From Phaseolus vulgaris (Eukaryota > Streptophyta > Magnoliopsida > Fabales > Fabaceae): a stretch of DNA of 64,000 nucleotides. Under the pieces are notes generated by a model, which saw only the letters and a program-made list of their open reading frames with translations, ran no database searches and was not told the origin of the DNA. This document shows, in pieces, positions 21,285 through 34,157 of the stretch. How positions within the stretch are numbered: position 1 is the first letter of the stretch; the number at the start of each line of letters is the position of its first letter. Location: positions 7,918,013 to 7,982,012 of the forward strand of contig NC_023749.2 of the NCBI RefSeq assembly GCF_000499845.2. Direction: 5' to 3'. Both the position numbers and the translations under genes were made by a program.

Positions 21285-21390
21285 AGAGTGGTGGTTAAAT
21301 TTTATAATTTTATAAAATAGATTATAAAAAAGTGGTGGTTAAATTTTATAATTGTATAAAACAGATTATAAAAAAGTGGTTAAATTTTAT
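21285..21390. repeat. Subterminal tandem repeats, about 47-bp period, of the CACTA element
   Basis: AAGTGGTGGTTAAATTTTAT and AGATTATAAAA alternate two and a half times. They lie near the right end of the element. Confidence 0.7.
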
Positions 21391-21702
21391 TTATTCAGTA
21401 TTAAAATTACGTCAGTTAAAAACGTCACTACTTACGTATATTATGGTGCCAGAATTTTCTTCAATGATTGTAAATTGCGACAGTTATAACTGACACTACT
21501 TACATATGAAAACTGCCACTATTTACACTATGTTTAAAGTGGCGGGTGTTGCGGCGGGTAACATAAAACCGCCACATTAAACTTTGTGGCGGCCAGTTTT
21601 ATGATGGTTTGAAAAACTGCCACAAGTGTATATTGTGGCGGTTATAAACGCCACTTTATACGGAAAAAAACTGCCACAATATACACTTCTTTTGTAGTGT
21701 TA

Positions 21703-23381
21703 AGTGATAACTTCTTTGTGATGGTGAGGGCAACGATATGGTTTAACTTTGATTAGTTAGGTATTGAGTAAAAAGGGATATGATGGTCATGTGGCCTGTG
21801 TGGGGAGTAAGTCGTGTGGTCTTTGGAATATGATTTTGATGTTACTTGAGAAGGGATTGAATTGTAAGGGAAATGGAGGATAAATGGGATAATGGGTTTT
21901 GTATTTCAGTTTCAACTGACTATGGAGGAAGAGGGTGGTTTTCAATAGAAAGAAGGTGAAGGGAGGCAATGGAGTTTGTAGATAGGTATTGGCAAAACTT
22001 GTGTAGGTAGCAGGGGTGGGCTAGGTGTAGTGGTGGCTTGTAAGATGATTTATTAGTTTTGTGTGTGAATGCAGTACCTGATACAAAAAAATCAACCTTA
22101 ATGGCACAAGTTTGCTTAACTGGTCAATTCCCAATACCACATCAACACCTTCAATAGGAAGGAGATAAAATGGTATGGTGAATGAAGAGGTTTGGAGAGA
22201 GATGTAAACTAATAGGCAAATTTCCTGACATTTAATGAAAGCTTCATTTCCTACTATTAGAGATAAGGGTGACTGGGTGTAATGGGTAGGTTTAGATGGT
22301 GAGCAATGTGGGGTTGGAGAATATTATGAGAGTTGTCTGAGTCAATCAATACCGTGACTGATAGGTTATGAATCACACCTATAAATTTGAAGGTTTTGGT
22401 AGAAATGTTTCCCATAAAGACTAGGGGATAAAGGTGGAGATGAATGGTGTTTGTGGATTCTATTGTGGAGGTAATGTCTTCCTATGCTTCAAAAAGTGGT
22501 TCTAAATCCTCCAATTAAAGCAGAAAATGAAAGGTACTACATTTGTGTCCTGGAATGAATTTCTCATTGTAGTTGTAACATAGCCCAAAAGTGCGTCGTT
22601 CCTGCATTTGAGTGGTTGTCAACTGTTTGATGGGTATGGGTGAAGGTAGGTAGTGAATTTATTATTGGTTATTGGTGTTGATGTCGTGGAAGAGCGAGTA
22701 AAGTGCAGCGTTTGAAAACAAGTAGGTTTAGGTTTGGAATCCCTAATTTTATCTCCAATAAGTTTTGTCAAACCAATGGCTTGGGATATGGAATAGAGGT
22801 TCAGAATGGCTAACTCTCTACATATGACATATGTAACCCATAAATGAAATAATTAAGTATGGTATTAGGCGTAAGACCCACTATGCAGTTGCATAGTTTT
22901 TCAAAGCGTCCTTGATATTCAGTAATCGTGGTGGTTCTGTTAGAGTTTGAACAACTCCACTTGGTGATTAGTGTATGTATTAGAAGGGCCAAAATGGAGT
23001 TCTAAGGCCTAAGTGAGCATGGGCCAATCAAAGGTGAGGTTGTTGTGATGTAACCATTTGAACCAAGAAAGTGCACATCCTTGCATGTGAAAAACAACCA
23101 TGGACAAATGGTGCTCTATATGTATTTGATAGAAGGAAAAGTAGTGGTCAGTTTGGAAGAGTCCGTCTAAAGAATCCTTTCCATCAAAGAAGGGTAAGGT
23201 CAGTTTAGGTGAACTTAGTGTAGGGGGTGATGGGTTTTGACGGTTGAGATTTTACTCCATTTGAACCTCAATGGAAGTCAAGCATTGGATGGTGTTCAGG
23301 ATTTCTTTCAAGTCCTTATATTGAAGTTTGAGAAACATAAGGAGGTGAGGAGGTAATGAAAACACCAATTTACTAGACCTT
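21703..23381 (-). pseudogene. Gypsy gag and protease relic, upstream part
   Basis: Minus-strand frames include the gag domain (GCALSWFKWLHHNNLTFDWP near 23040; ITEYQGRFEKLCNCIVGLTP near 22900; ILNYFIYGL). A protease-like block (VLIDSDNSHNILQP) lies near 22320-22370, and the spacer reads VLGIDQL and YRCPHHHKEVIT at the CACTA boundary. Several stops and frameshifts are present. The last residues join to the reverse-transcriptase part at 17914, on the other side of the CACTA element. Confidence 0.78.
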
Positions 23382-23578
23382 TGTTACAATTACTCTAAAA
23401 TTAGATTATACCAAAAATTCACGTGTTTTTTCTTATGTGAATGAGTATTTTTAATAGAAAATAAATAGGCATAGTGAACTTTATAATGCTTAATTTAAAA
23501 CAACTTAACCTATAATTTATTATACTAATTTGAGACCGTCTTAAATTTTTTTTACCTCTCATGTGCAGTGGTATAACA
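23382..23578 (-). repeat. Putative LTR copy of the gypsy wreck (high-coordinate side)
   Basis: A 197-bp segment starts TGTTACAATTACTCT and ends GGTATAACA, an inverted TGTTA...TAACA pair typical of LTR ends. It aligns with 14104-14318. On its inner side, read on the minus strand, is AAATTGGTGTTTTCATT, which resembles the region after the 5' LTR in related plant elements. Confidence 0.5.
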
Positions 23579-26500
23579 AAGTTATTAAAAAAAACTGAAT
23601 TTTAAAATATTTACAATACAAAATATTTTGCTAATAACATATATCCATAAAATTGAAAGTAACATTAAACTTTTTTTGAGAAAAAAATGAAGTGAAACAA
23701 ATCTAAACGAAATCTGTTTTTTTTTATTGTATTCAATGTTTTTTCTTTTCCATTTGAGGTAAAAGGAAAATTTCATTTGATTGGGAGGGAATAAGTGAAA
23801 TAGTGTTAATCTTCTGTCCAAAGACTGCACCGTTCTCTTTCGTTCGCCAGCTTTTGGTTTATTCCATTCTTTTAAGATAATTTTAATTTTCATATTACTA
23901 CTTTTTGTCTCTTTGTTTGTTTAAGTTTTTATGTTAAAAAATTTACATTTTTTTTATTTGAATTAATATCCACCTTTTTCAGAAGTTATGCGTATGGGGT
24001 ATTTGTACGTGAGAACGAAAATGGAATTTTTCTTCTCTATAACTGTATATAAAACTAAAAATGTATGATTATTGTCATGTCACTAAGATTCTTGGAGTCT
24101 CTTGGGCATTGGCAGTATTATTTTGTCATCATTTAATTAAACTTTGTCCTTTGGAAATCTTTTATACTTTTATTATTTATTGGTCATTCTTTAACAGTCT
24201 AACCATTATCTCGTCTACTTTAACTTTTGGGTGCAATGCACTTTTTTGTGTTGCTTTAGCTATAGACAACTACTAACATCTTCCTTTATTACCATTTTCT
24301 TTGTTTTTTTATATCCTACTTGCACGCAAAAACAATAATTACATAAACAGTATAATTTAAATTATAAATGTAATTGCATTTGTGATGAGACTAAAAATGA
24401 CACTTTTTAAGTATTTAACGATTACCAGTTTTTTAGAAAGATTTTGGAAAAAAAAATAAACACGTTTCTTTGAAAGATACAATTTGCATTTTTACTAATT
24501 AGATTAATCGTGGTTGTTAGAAACTTTGCACAAAAACAGTAATTTGTGTGTGTGTGTGCGTTTTCTTGAAAAGGTTCTTTTAGCCTGTTCAGTTAATCAT
24601 AATTATGAAGACTTTTTTGGTTTATTTTGTTTCCTTTGCGTCTTGGAGCTTCGAAGAAGAAAAAGTTGTGTACGTCTCTTTTTTTTTTTCCGCGTTTGAA
24701 AGCGTCTCAAATTCATTGACTTGAAGTCTTAAAAGTTAAAGGATATGAAAGGATTTTTTGGCCCCCCAGGATAAGAAAATGTGACAATGAAGTTTATATA
24801 TTTTGCTAAAATACTTTTTTTTATAATTATACTCAAAGTAGTAAACATATATAAAAATATAACTTTATTTGCAAGAAGAAAAAGTGTATGAAAAACAGTA
24901 AATTCAATATAATATGATCGATTTGCTATTGGGAATTGATCCAAATACATCCATAGGTATTAGAAACATGAACATTGTTATGATACCTATTCACGTACAT
25001 TTGAGCCAACAAAATCATAGGTACCCAGTTTTTAGGAGATTTTAATACTATAACTAAAGTCAGTGAGAAGAATATGTGTTATATTTAACCACTCACCCTT
25101 CTAGAGTAATATTCCAACATAGTTCATCATTTAAAAAAATAGATAAAGCGTTACGAATTTTGGTGAAAATTTTTGAAAAATTGAAATTTACGTCATCCTC
25201 TAATTTTTGTTTTCTATATTAACATTTAAATATGATATGTAAGTTTTATATAAATTTATATTTTTCCAAGAGACTGTAAGACTATTTTGCGGATATTACT
25301 TAAAAAAATCAAGATTTTTTTGGCGGGAAATTTTAATTAATTTTGAAAATTTGGCGCAAAGTATTATATTTCATCCTCATTAAGAAATTTGGCCACGAGT
25401 ATTTATGTGGAATCATTGGGTGAAGTACGTGTGTCCCTTGAGATAGAGTTAAGTTTTGAATTAGGATTAAGAATAGAAATAATACTTCAACATCACTGAA
25501 CATGCATTGAAAATTTTAGTATAAAATATTAGTTATAGGAGTGGATCATAGTTATTAAGGGTTAAGGTTATATTAATAAAAGACAAAAAAATTATTGGTC
25601 TTAATTAATGTGAAAGAAGAAGCTTTTGGGTGATTAGCATGATGATACTAAGGATAAGAAAATAAGACAATAATTTGGAAAATGTTGGTTGGATCCTAAT
25701 TACGGTCAACACATAGAATAGCTTTTCAACCTAACAGAAGTTAGAACCCTACTACAAGTTGCTTATTTGCATATCCATCCAAACTTCAATTATTTCTGCA
25801 TTTATTTATAAACTAATCATAATAATTATTAGCCTCAAGATCTCCCCTGTTTGTAGAAGAAAGACGATGAGACTTTTGACCAGTGACTTTTCCACCCACT
25901 TGTCGTATTCCACAATCAATTTTCTCTCTTCAATGATCAAAAGGAACAGTTGAACCTTTCAAGGATAAGCATATACACCTTGCATTCATAACTCATCTTT
26001 CATTCAGCTTTTGCCTTTCCACAACACTTCTGCATATTTGCCAAACTTTATGATTTAGAACTTCAAAACCTTAATATTAGTGACTTTATATTGATAGTAA
26101 CACATAAACCCATTAATAGAAAGGTTGATGAAATCTTATAAATAAACACAAAACCAAAACAACTTATATCGAATACTTACTTAAACATTAAAAAATTAAT
26201 CCTGATCCAAAATCAAAATCCAAACGTTATAAGAGGAGTTTGAAGGAAGAAGAAAATCACGACGAAAAAAAGTAACTTGTTCAACTTCATATCGTCTAAT
26301 CCTTCTATAAAAACAAAAATAGTATCTATTAGAGTTGTGTTATGGTGAAATTATAATTAAGTTTGGTGAATAGTGTTTATAAGTTAGAGAAAAGTTTTGT
26401 TAACATAATGAATAGTAAATAACATACATTAACACTGTTTATAATAATATAATATTTTTAGTGTATGTTTTTAATTTGGAAGGTGTTAATATATCAGCAC

Positions 26501-28839
26501 CATGAGATAAGATGAAAGCAGTTAAAAGTAAGAGGAAAGTTTGTAAGAATTGTGATTTTTTGCTTTTGCATAAAGCTTAGTTTGACAACTCCCAACCTTT
26601 CCTTCTCAAACTTATATCTGAAAAAGAATATTTAAGGTCCTTTAGTGCAGTGCCTGACCCTTTACGTGTGTGGCCCCATTTTGGAGAAATTCAACTCTGA
26701 ATAAAGCTCACTTTATTTATTTTCTTTCACAAGTGTACGTTGATACGTACGATTTTGGCACCAACCTTCAAGCTACCCTGTTCTGTGAGCAATGTGTTAA
26801 TTATTGTTCAACCAAATACAAACTCACCAAGAATAGCAAGTAATAATTCAATTTATGGCTTCCAAATAATTAATCATAGAGAGAATTAAAGTTGATTGAA
26901 ACCATGGTTCAGTGGCCGTGTTGAAAACGTAGACAAATGGAAAACCTATGAAAAATAAAAGGGCTTTAACCACATGGATACGGAATCTTTAAAATGCATA
27001 ACATTTGGTTTCTGTGAATATACATGAAACCACACCTTCTCGTGAATGCACTTTATTAAAATACTCAGCAAAAGAAAAAGCCGAAAAGTATTTCATCGTT
27101 TGGTTTTAGGTTGACCTTTCCCTGTGTTAGTGGCCAGAATATTCTTGTATTATTAAAAAAAATCTCTTTTGCAGAACCAAACTCAAAATCAAAAAGGAAA
27201 AGGGTAAAGGGGTGCAATTGCAGGGACACTTTTTTTTTTTTTTATTAGTAAGTTTATTCTTTAAACAATTATGATAAAAAAATGGACATTAAAAAGTATA
27301 GATTAAACTCGTGTCTGGCTTGTTCTGTCCATAAAAGTATCAGAGCCATAAATCAGTTTAAAAGCGCCATCATAAAGACATGATGAAGAGTTTTTCTTTT
27401 ACAATAATGGCTTATGTTAGTCATAAATTATATCATATTGTTTCTCTGTCATAAAACCAGAAAGCATGTTATTATCCTTTTCTTTATCTTGTACAACATA
27501 TGATATAATTTAATTTGAACACACTGTCACTATAAATATGTTTTAAGTGACAAAATGAATGAATCATAAAATTATATGTTGAGTGATTTGAAAAACATTG
27601 TTTGAAAGTTTTGCTGTAGCACTGTCTTTTGGCTTTTCCATCCTTTAGAAAAGTTAATGTTTCTTTCTTTTGGCAAAGGCAGACAAAAATCAAGGGGGGT
27701 TTTGAGTGCAGGGTAGTGTGGTCAGTGGTCTTGCATAGCATCATCATCGCGAAAGAAATATGCCATGCATAAAACCAATGCAGTGTCATCATTATCCCTC
27801 CAGTTAGCACTTAGCCTCATGAAGCACATGCAACCCAACGCCTGAGTATTACAGGGGATATAGCAACTTTTGTGCACAGATAAATGCAAAGGCACATTAA
27901 AAGTGATCATAAAGAGAATGCACTGGTCATTCTTAACAATCATTATAAAACAGTGTTTTATGTTAATTAACATTAGCAGATGATCACCACATACACATCA
28001 GTAATGATTAAGGATATACATTTTTTTTTGAAACCTGAGTCACATGTAAACACGCTTGAAAAATTGAACCCGTTACACGGAGACCAACCACTTGATGATT
28101 ACTGAATAGTAATTAGAATTGTATGAAACAGAGGTTAGAGGCAATTATGCAGGGCGAAGAAGGCGAGGAGAGCAGCATTGGAAAACTAGGAAAGAGCCAA
28201 ATTGAAAAGCATGGATGGAAAAGAGCAGTTAACATATGGGACAAATGATAAAGGTGGGAAAAGGACAGAGTTTAAAGCAACTAACGACCCTGTTTCGAGG
28301 CAATGGCATGGCCAATGGTGTAGTAGTAGTGGTAGTGGACAAATTATGAAGGTAGAAAGAAAGGACGCAGAAGAAACTTGTAGGAATAAGGGTCATAACT
28401 AATGAGTGCACCAAACACCTTCTCAGCGATGCAGGACACCTAATAAGGACATGTACGTGCCAGCCCCTTTTTTGTCCCCCCTCCAAAATCTATTTACAAT
28501 CATTAAATTATCACAGCATACAACAAAATCAAATGAGAGATAGATTCCTATTTCCATCTTATCATTTACATTATGCATAAACTAATAGTAACAAATTCTG
28601 AAACTGGCATTGCCATTTTGAAAATATATCATCGGTATTGGTTAACTAATCACATCAATATCACAAACATCTCAAAGTTCTCCTTCTCCTGGAATGCTAA
28701 AAACCAAAATTGAAAAAAAGAAAGAATTGAAACAGTCTAGACTATAGCCTCTAGTCTATAACCCTAGCAAAGACCATCCACCATTATTATCATCATCCAT
28801 CACCACCCAGTTGAATGAAATTAACCTCTGACACCTCAC
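23579..28839. other. AT-rich intergenic DNA
   Basis: More than 5 kb without a supported gene. It holds short homopolymers, for example poly-T near 27230-27242, and a (GT)n run near 24545-24560. Frames up to 108 aa, such as 27484-27810 on the minus strand, look random and match nothing I know. The segment 28150-28500 is less AT-rich and is probably 3' flank of the HIPP gene. I see no RNA gene. Confidence 0.55.
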
Positions 28840-30169
28840 TCACATGACAGAACAAGCATTTGGGTTCTCGTCACTAAAAATTTGTGGTGCTGGTGCATGT
28901 AAGTGAAATTGCATCTGCTCCGGGTACACTGGCACATAGCTATAGCCACCAATATTGCCGTGTCCATAACCATAACCAAAGCCAAAAGAAGGTTGTGGCA
29001 CATACTCCATTCTGCTGTAATCTATTTTCTCTACTCCCTCTTCATTAGTATCTCCTCCTCCTCCTCCTCCACCACCGCCCTTTTTCTTCTTGTTCCCTGA
29101 TCCTTCCTTGTCCTTGTCAGCATCCTTCTCTTTCTTGGGAGGGACCACCTCAACCTTCCTCTTCAGCTTCTCCGTTAGATTCTCCACCAGAGCCTTAACA
29201 TCCATTGTCCCTTTCACAGTCACCGTTTCCTTTTCCTTGTCTATAGCCATTTCTTGCACTCCTGCGTCATGTCCATACCCAATTAGCCAAACCAAGAGAT
29301 AACTTAAAACAAAAATGCAAAAAAAAAAAAACGATACAGAAAACTAATTAACTAACCTTTGGTTTTCAGCACAGTCTTGCCAATCCTGTCCAAGCAACCT
29401 TGGCAATGCAGTGCCATCTTCAGAACCGCGGTAGTCACCACCTGGTAATTAAATTAAGCAAAATTAGCATCAAGTAAGTGACTAATAAAGTAATAAATTA
29501 AACAAATAATAATAATAACAACTGAGATCACCGAACAGTGCCGGAACAAATTAGAAAATAAATATAAAAGATCCCAGGCTGGCAGTAGCAGAGAGAGTAA
29601 AATAAAATAAAAGGGAAAGGTTGGGACCAGAAACGAACGAACGAACCTCTTTGTCCTTGTTTTTCTTGTCCTGCGTTTTGTTATTCGCTTTGGTGTCTTT
29701 ATTCTCCTCCTTCTCCTTCTCCTTCTCCTTCTTAGTCTGCGGAGAGACGATTTCCACCTTCTTCTTCATCTTCTCCGCCAGGTTGTCCCTCAACTTCACG
29801 GGGTCCACTTTCCCGGTCACTGTCACCTTCCCGACGCCGTCCTCCGCCTTCACAGTCTCCACACCTTCAACAGCAAGCAAAAACACTTAAAAACACAGCA
29901 ATTAAACAAACAGCGTTGAGCGAGCAACCTCGAGAGATGAAAAAAAACCTTGGAAAGAACGAAGGTGTCGAATGATCTTGGAAGCGCAACCGTCGCAGTG
30001 GAAGTCGAGCTTCAAAACGACGGTGGTGGCGGCGTCCTGGTTCTCCTTGTTTCCGTTTCCGCCGCCTGTCTTCTTTTTCTGCAACAGCAACAACAGAATT
30101 AGTTATCGTTGGCAACGTAACGGAGCAAAGGAAAGTGGCGAGTGAGTGAGAGTAAGTTACCGCGCCCAT
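28840..30169 (-). CDS. Heavy-metal-associated isoprenylated plant protein (HIPP), five exons
   Basis: HIPPs are plant metallochaperone-like proteins, anchored by a farnesyl group, implicated in metal homeostasis and stress (family knowledge). Exons, in transcript order: 30169-30161, 30078-29949, 29864-29647, 29441-29357, 29261-28840; all introns are GT-AG and the total is 864 bp, giving 287 aa. Two HMA domains each have a metal-binding CxxC: LDFHCDGC (C31, C34) and MALHCQGC (C132, C135). Lys/Glu-rich linkers follow each domain (about 85-118 and 180-200), then a Gly run, and a Gly/Tyr-rich tail ([10 protein letters not shown]). The end is CSVM, a CaaX prenylation box. Introns 2 and 4 cut the two HMA domains at the same place and phase. 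No break is seen. The clade number is not assigned. Confidence 0.94.
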
Positions 30170-30243
30170 TATGGTGTGTGAGTGAGTAGCGAGCGGTGGT
30201 TTGGTAGCGGTAAGTATGAGTGTTTAATACGGGTATGCGTGGG

Positions 30244-30251
30244 TATTTATA
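30244..30251 (-). promoter_or_regulatory. HIPP TATA box
   Basis: TATAAATA on the minus strand lies 75-82 bp before the HIPP start codon, a usual position for a plant core promoter. Confidence 0.65.
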
Positions 30252-30252
30252 G

Positions 30253-32859
30253 GGGAAGTAATAAGTATGCACATGGTGCGTGTTTATGATGTGGGTGAGT
30301 GGGACCCATGGTTGAAGTGTTTCCTTCTTTCACAAGGAGACTGGTTTAATTATGTTGACTGGACCAAGAAACTTCTTGCCTCTTGCCAAGCTACTGTCTG
30401 TGTCCTTCTTCAATTGGGCTGGGCCTCCCTCAATGCACACTCTGCAATTATACCTCCCCTCTTAATTTTCCCAACCTCTTTTTCTATTTATGGCCGCACT
30501 CTTTTTATCAAATTTAACACACCTCCCTTTTTATAAAACTTTTTCTCATAACACAAAACCTTTTAATAATAATAATAATAATAATACACGTGTCATGTTC
30601 TCATTAAATACACCTACGCTCGTTAAACACTTCTCTAGCTACCCGAGGTCTTGCTTGTAAGCGTGTGCGGCGAATTAATAACATCAAACAACTTTCGTCC
30701 CATTTGCACGCTATTATTTTTAATTTTACACTATTTTTTTTTCATTTTCATTCCGTTCCATTCATATTGGTTGGTGTAACTTCATAGCCCAATTACAATT
30801 ACACTGCACACTCAATCTACTATTCACTATTTCTGGGTTTTTCTCTAACTTTTCATAAATGTCATTCGGGTCATGAGCCCTCTACCCGTTGGGTTTCATC
30901 TAGATCCACTTACTAATGTTCCTAAACAAATTTTAATTGGTTTCTTAATAAATTTACAAGGCAAATTCTCCTCCTTATAGAGTAGTTTTATTTTGAGCAT
31001 ATATGAGAAATTATATTTAACTGTGTGAATTTTTTTCTTCAGTTTTTTACTCTATTTTTACATTTGACTGTTTTTATTTTATTTTATGACTTCAGAAAAA
31101 AAAATGAAAATTCAGTCAATAAAAATATCACTAAATTTACTTCAATTATCAACGTTTATTATTTATTACTATAAATAATCATAATCACTTGAAAATAAAG
31201 AAGACATCACTCTCTATTATACTTATAATGATACTCGTTGAATTAAAAAAAAAACTATAGAGATCTATTAGAAGTCCACGATATTTTGTCTCAAAATAAA
31301 AGTGGATATAAGCGTTTTATTGTGATAGGATTGAAAATTGGCTTCGGAGTTAAATTCAATGATTTAGAGATTAATGTTATGTACGTTGACTTGTAATTAC
31401 TTGATTGTTAATAAGTAATTTAATAAAAAAAAATTAGATAATGATAAAAATGCAAGTTTGGTCATTTTCATAATGAATTCAGTTCTTTATCGATCTGTAA
31501 CAATTTTTGATCGGTTACTCATATAAATTAAATTGTCTATTGTTGTGGTTGGTATTTATAAATGAGTTTAGCTATAGAGGTGAATAAATAAAAGTCTGAT
31601 ATGCAACTTTTGTTTTTAATCCTTATCCTATCTAAGAAAGCATATATTTTTATACTGAGAAATTATGCAATGTAAATGTGAGTCCACATCTTGTGAAGCT
31701 AATAAATAAATAAATCTAATTTCCCTTCTTAATAAAAATGCCTTTTATAAAATAAATATCATATCAATTCTAGAGAAAATATTCTGAAAGTAAAAAAATC
31801 AAATAAGTGAGTTTTAAAATACATATCTTTTTAATAATGTTTCAAAACAAAGAATAATCAATTATTTTTTACAAGATAGGATAAGAATAACTATTTTTAA
31901 AACCATTTTATAATGGACTTTGTGAAATGTTGATAAGTTCCTCACCTAGAATCGACTCCTTAATTTAATTGTTGGTTCAAGACGATTTTTTTTTTAAAAT
32001 TCTTTTGAATATTTGTCCTAAAAAAATAAACTTTTATAATAACTTTGTTTTTTTTTTATTAATTTAAGTTTTCCATCATCCTTTTACGCCCTTGTTTCGA
32101 CTAAACATTTTATCTAAAACGTTATAAAGTGTTAATCTATGCGTAATAGGTTTCTGAATCCAATTTGTGATTCGAGAATTATGTCAGCGTCTAATTATTT
32201 ATTACAAATTAAATTATATGAAATAAGCATTCATTGTGTAAAATCTAAAATTTAAAATGATAAAAAGTTGTTAATGAATTTCTATCGAGAAACTTTATTA
32301 ATAACTTTTAATTAGTTTCTCTTCCCAACTTTTTTTTTTCTATAAGATTTGAATCTAAAACCTTGCTTGGAAAATTGAGTCATCTGTCGCTTAAATCCAC
32401 CTATATTAGTTATTGTTTCAGACATAAAATACATTACCTTTTAAATTTAAATAATAATTATTTCAAAAATTATAAAAGAAAGTAACGATCATTAAAAATA
32501 ATAATCAAATGCGAGTGAGTAATGTAATATATAAAACAAATATTTCTTAACATTTTCTTTTCACATTCATTTAAACAAATCTCAAACTACCTTTTTTTAA
32601 AAACAAGTTATCATCCGTGGGGTTTAGGTTTCTGAAGAAAAACGGTCTTTATTTACTATTATTCTATATTTTTCAAGTAGATTCTAAAAAGATAAAAAAA
32701 ATACTTATCCATCATAACATAACCCTAGTAGAACAAAAATGAGTCATGCTTGTAATATTCCAAACACTTTAACTATGTTAGCAAAAACATGTGAAATCAT
32801 AATGGGTTGATTTGAAGATTTTTTTATAATCATAACTAAGGTTGATGGTTTCAATCTCC
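30253..32859. other. AT-rich intergenic DNA
   Basis: This holds the HIPP upstream region and then AT-rich sequence. An (AAT)n microsatellite lies at about 30565-30585. I see no coding frame or mobile-element ends. Confidence 0.6.
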
Positions 32860-32864
32860 ATTAC

Positions 32865-33148
32865 TGTTGGAGATTCCCACGTCGACTAGAGATGAGGACA
32901 ATTCATTGTATATAAGTGGATGCAAACCTCAACCTCATCATGAGCCGATTTTATGGGGCTGAGTTATGCTTAAAGTCCACTTTGTAATATGGTATCAAAG
33001 TCATTTTCGAGCTTATCATAGCAATGGTTTATGTTGGGCCTATCGTGTCATCCGATACCACTCATAATATATAGTCTCACGCACGAGTTGACAGTCTCAT
33101 GAGTCGATTTTATGAGGTTGACTTAGGCTTAAAGTCCACTTTGTAATA
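32865..33148 (+). mobile_element. TRIM-like mini LTR retrotransposon with 5-bp duplication
   Basis: The left LTR (32865-32989) starts TGTTGGAGATTCCCAC and ends TTTGTAATA. TGGTATCAAAGTC, a primer-binding-site-like sequence, follows at 32990. A partial right LTR ends at 33148 and shares GGCTTAAAGTCCACTTTGTAA. ATTAC flanks the unit at 32860-32864 and 33149-33153. It is 284 bp long with no coding capacity, which fits a terminal-repeat retrotransposon in miniature, shortened in the middle and at the start of the right LTR. Confidence 0.8.
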
Positions 33149-33153
33149 ATTAC

Positions 33154-34157
33154 TTATTACCTTAATATGATGAAAATTTAAATTATAAATAAATCTTTAA
33201 AATTATCTTAATCATAAAATTAAAACATGAATAATTAACTTATTATATTTAGTATATAAATCAATTATGTGAAGTTAAAACGAACAATTTTAAACAAGAT
33301 CATATATAATTTTTATGTTTAATAATAATCAATTAATCTTTCCAAACATAACTTTCATATAAATAACATATAATTAATTAAATAAAAAAGAATATAATTA
33401 ATTATTTTGATTTAAAAAAAAACACAACCTTTTTTAATAATCGATTATTAAATATTTTTTTAAAGTATTTTTTGAATTGATGAATGAACAAATTAATTGA
33501 TTGATTATATTTAATAATAATTCATTACCCTTTGTAGTTATTTCAAATCTTTTAAAAAGGAATCTCTCTATTTCAAATATATAATTTTCATATTTATTGA
33601 ATCAAGAAAACTATGTTGTAATCAATAAATCTTACATAATTCAATTATTTTGGAAGAAAGATTGTCCAAGGTTATTCAAGAAAAATTGATTATATTATAA
33701 GTTAATTTGTTGTATAATCTGCCACACATATGATGTTATATTTTATACAAATATTTGCTATATGTAGTAAGTGATTAAGTGTTTTGATTATCTGTTTAAA
33801 ATCTTCTTGAAGGGTGTTATAAGGAATGATTGTTTTGTTTTGATCTAGATACATAGGTGTTTCTTGTAATTGGATATTTTAATATTGTAGTGAAAAAAAC
33901 AACTCAGGTTGTTTAAATTAACTAAATGTAGATTCAAGAAGAATTGAACCAATATAAAAAATTTGGTGTGTTCTTGAGCTTTTATTTTTTTCACATAATC
34001 TTTAATTATGGTCTTTTGAGTAGAGTTTTCTCTAACAAAAATTTAAAGAACATTTTTCAATCAAGTCACTCCCCTCTTCATTGTGTGTTTATTCATTCTT
34101 TGCTTAAATATTGATATTTAGAACAAGTTATTGAAAGTTATTCAATTTTGATTTGAA
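33154..34157. other. AT-rich intergenic DNA
   Basis: No supported gene. Possibly part of the untranslated leader of the copia relic that follows, but no LTR ends were found. Confidence 0.5.

Larger units (their letters stand above)
17918..21699 (+). mobile_element. CACTA (En/Spm) element carrying host gene pieces
   Basis: A 3782-bp element begins CACTACAAAAAACAGTG and ends TTCTTTTGTAGTG, the inverted CACTA termini. The 3-bp direct repeat TTA flanks it (17915-17917 and 21700-21702), as expected for CACTA transposons. Both ends carry repeated subterminal motifs (TGGCGGTT, ACCGCCACAA). It lies inside a gypsy reverse-transcriptase sequence: reading across with one TTA removed continues the same frame, apart from a stop. 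No large TNPD-type transposase is present, so it is probably non-autonomous. It contains host-like exons at 19824-20304 and a small transposon ORF at 20714-21070. Confidence 0.93.
14104..23578 (-). mobile_element. Minus-strand Ty3/gypsy wreck with nested DNA transposons
   Basis: Gag, protease, reverse transcriptase and RNase H pieces of one gypsy element read on the minus strand from about 23300 down to 16919. Related direct repeats at 14104-about 14318 and 23382-23578 may be its LTRs. A CACTA element (17918-21699) is inserted exactly in the reverse-transcriptase region. A MULE-like relic (14503-16918) occupies the place where integrase should be. No matching target duplication was found outside the putative LTRs, so the outer limits are an inference. 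Confidence 0.6.

Noticed and set aside
14099..23583. Target duplication for the gypsy wreck
   Set aside because: GCTTT on the left and AAGTT on the right do not match, so I treat the outer repeats only as putative LTRs.
27730..27752. miR172-star-like string GCATCATCATC
   Set aside because: The match is short, and I found no pairing arm with AGAATCTTGATGATG nearby.
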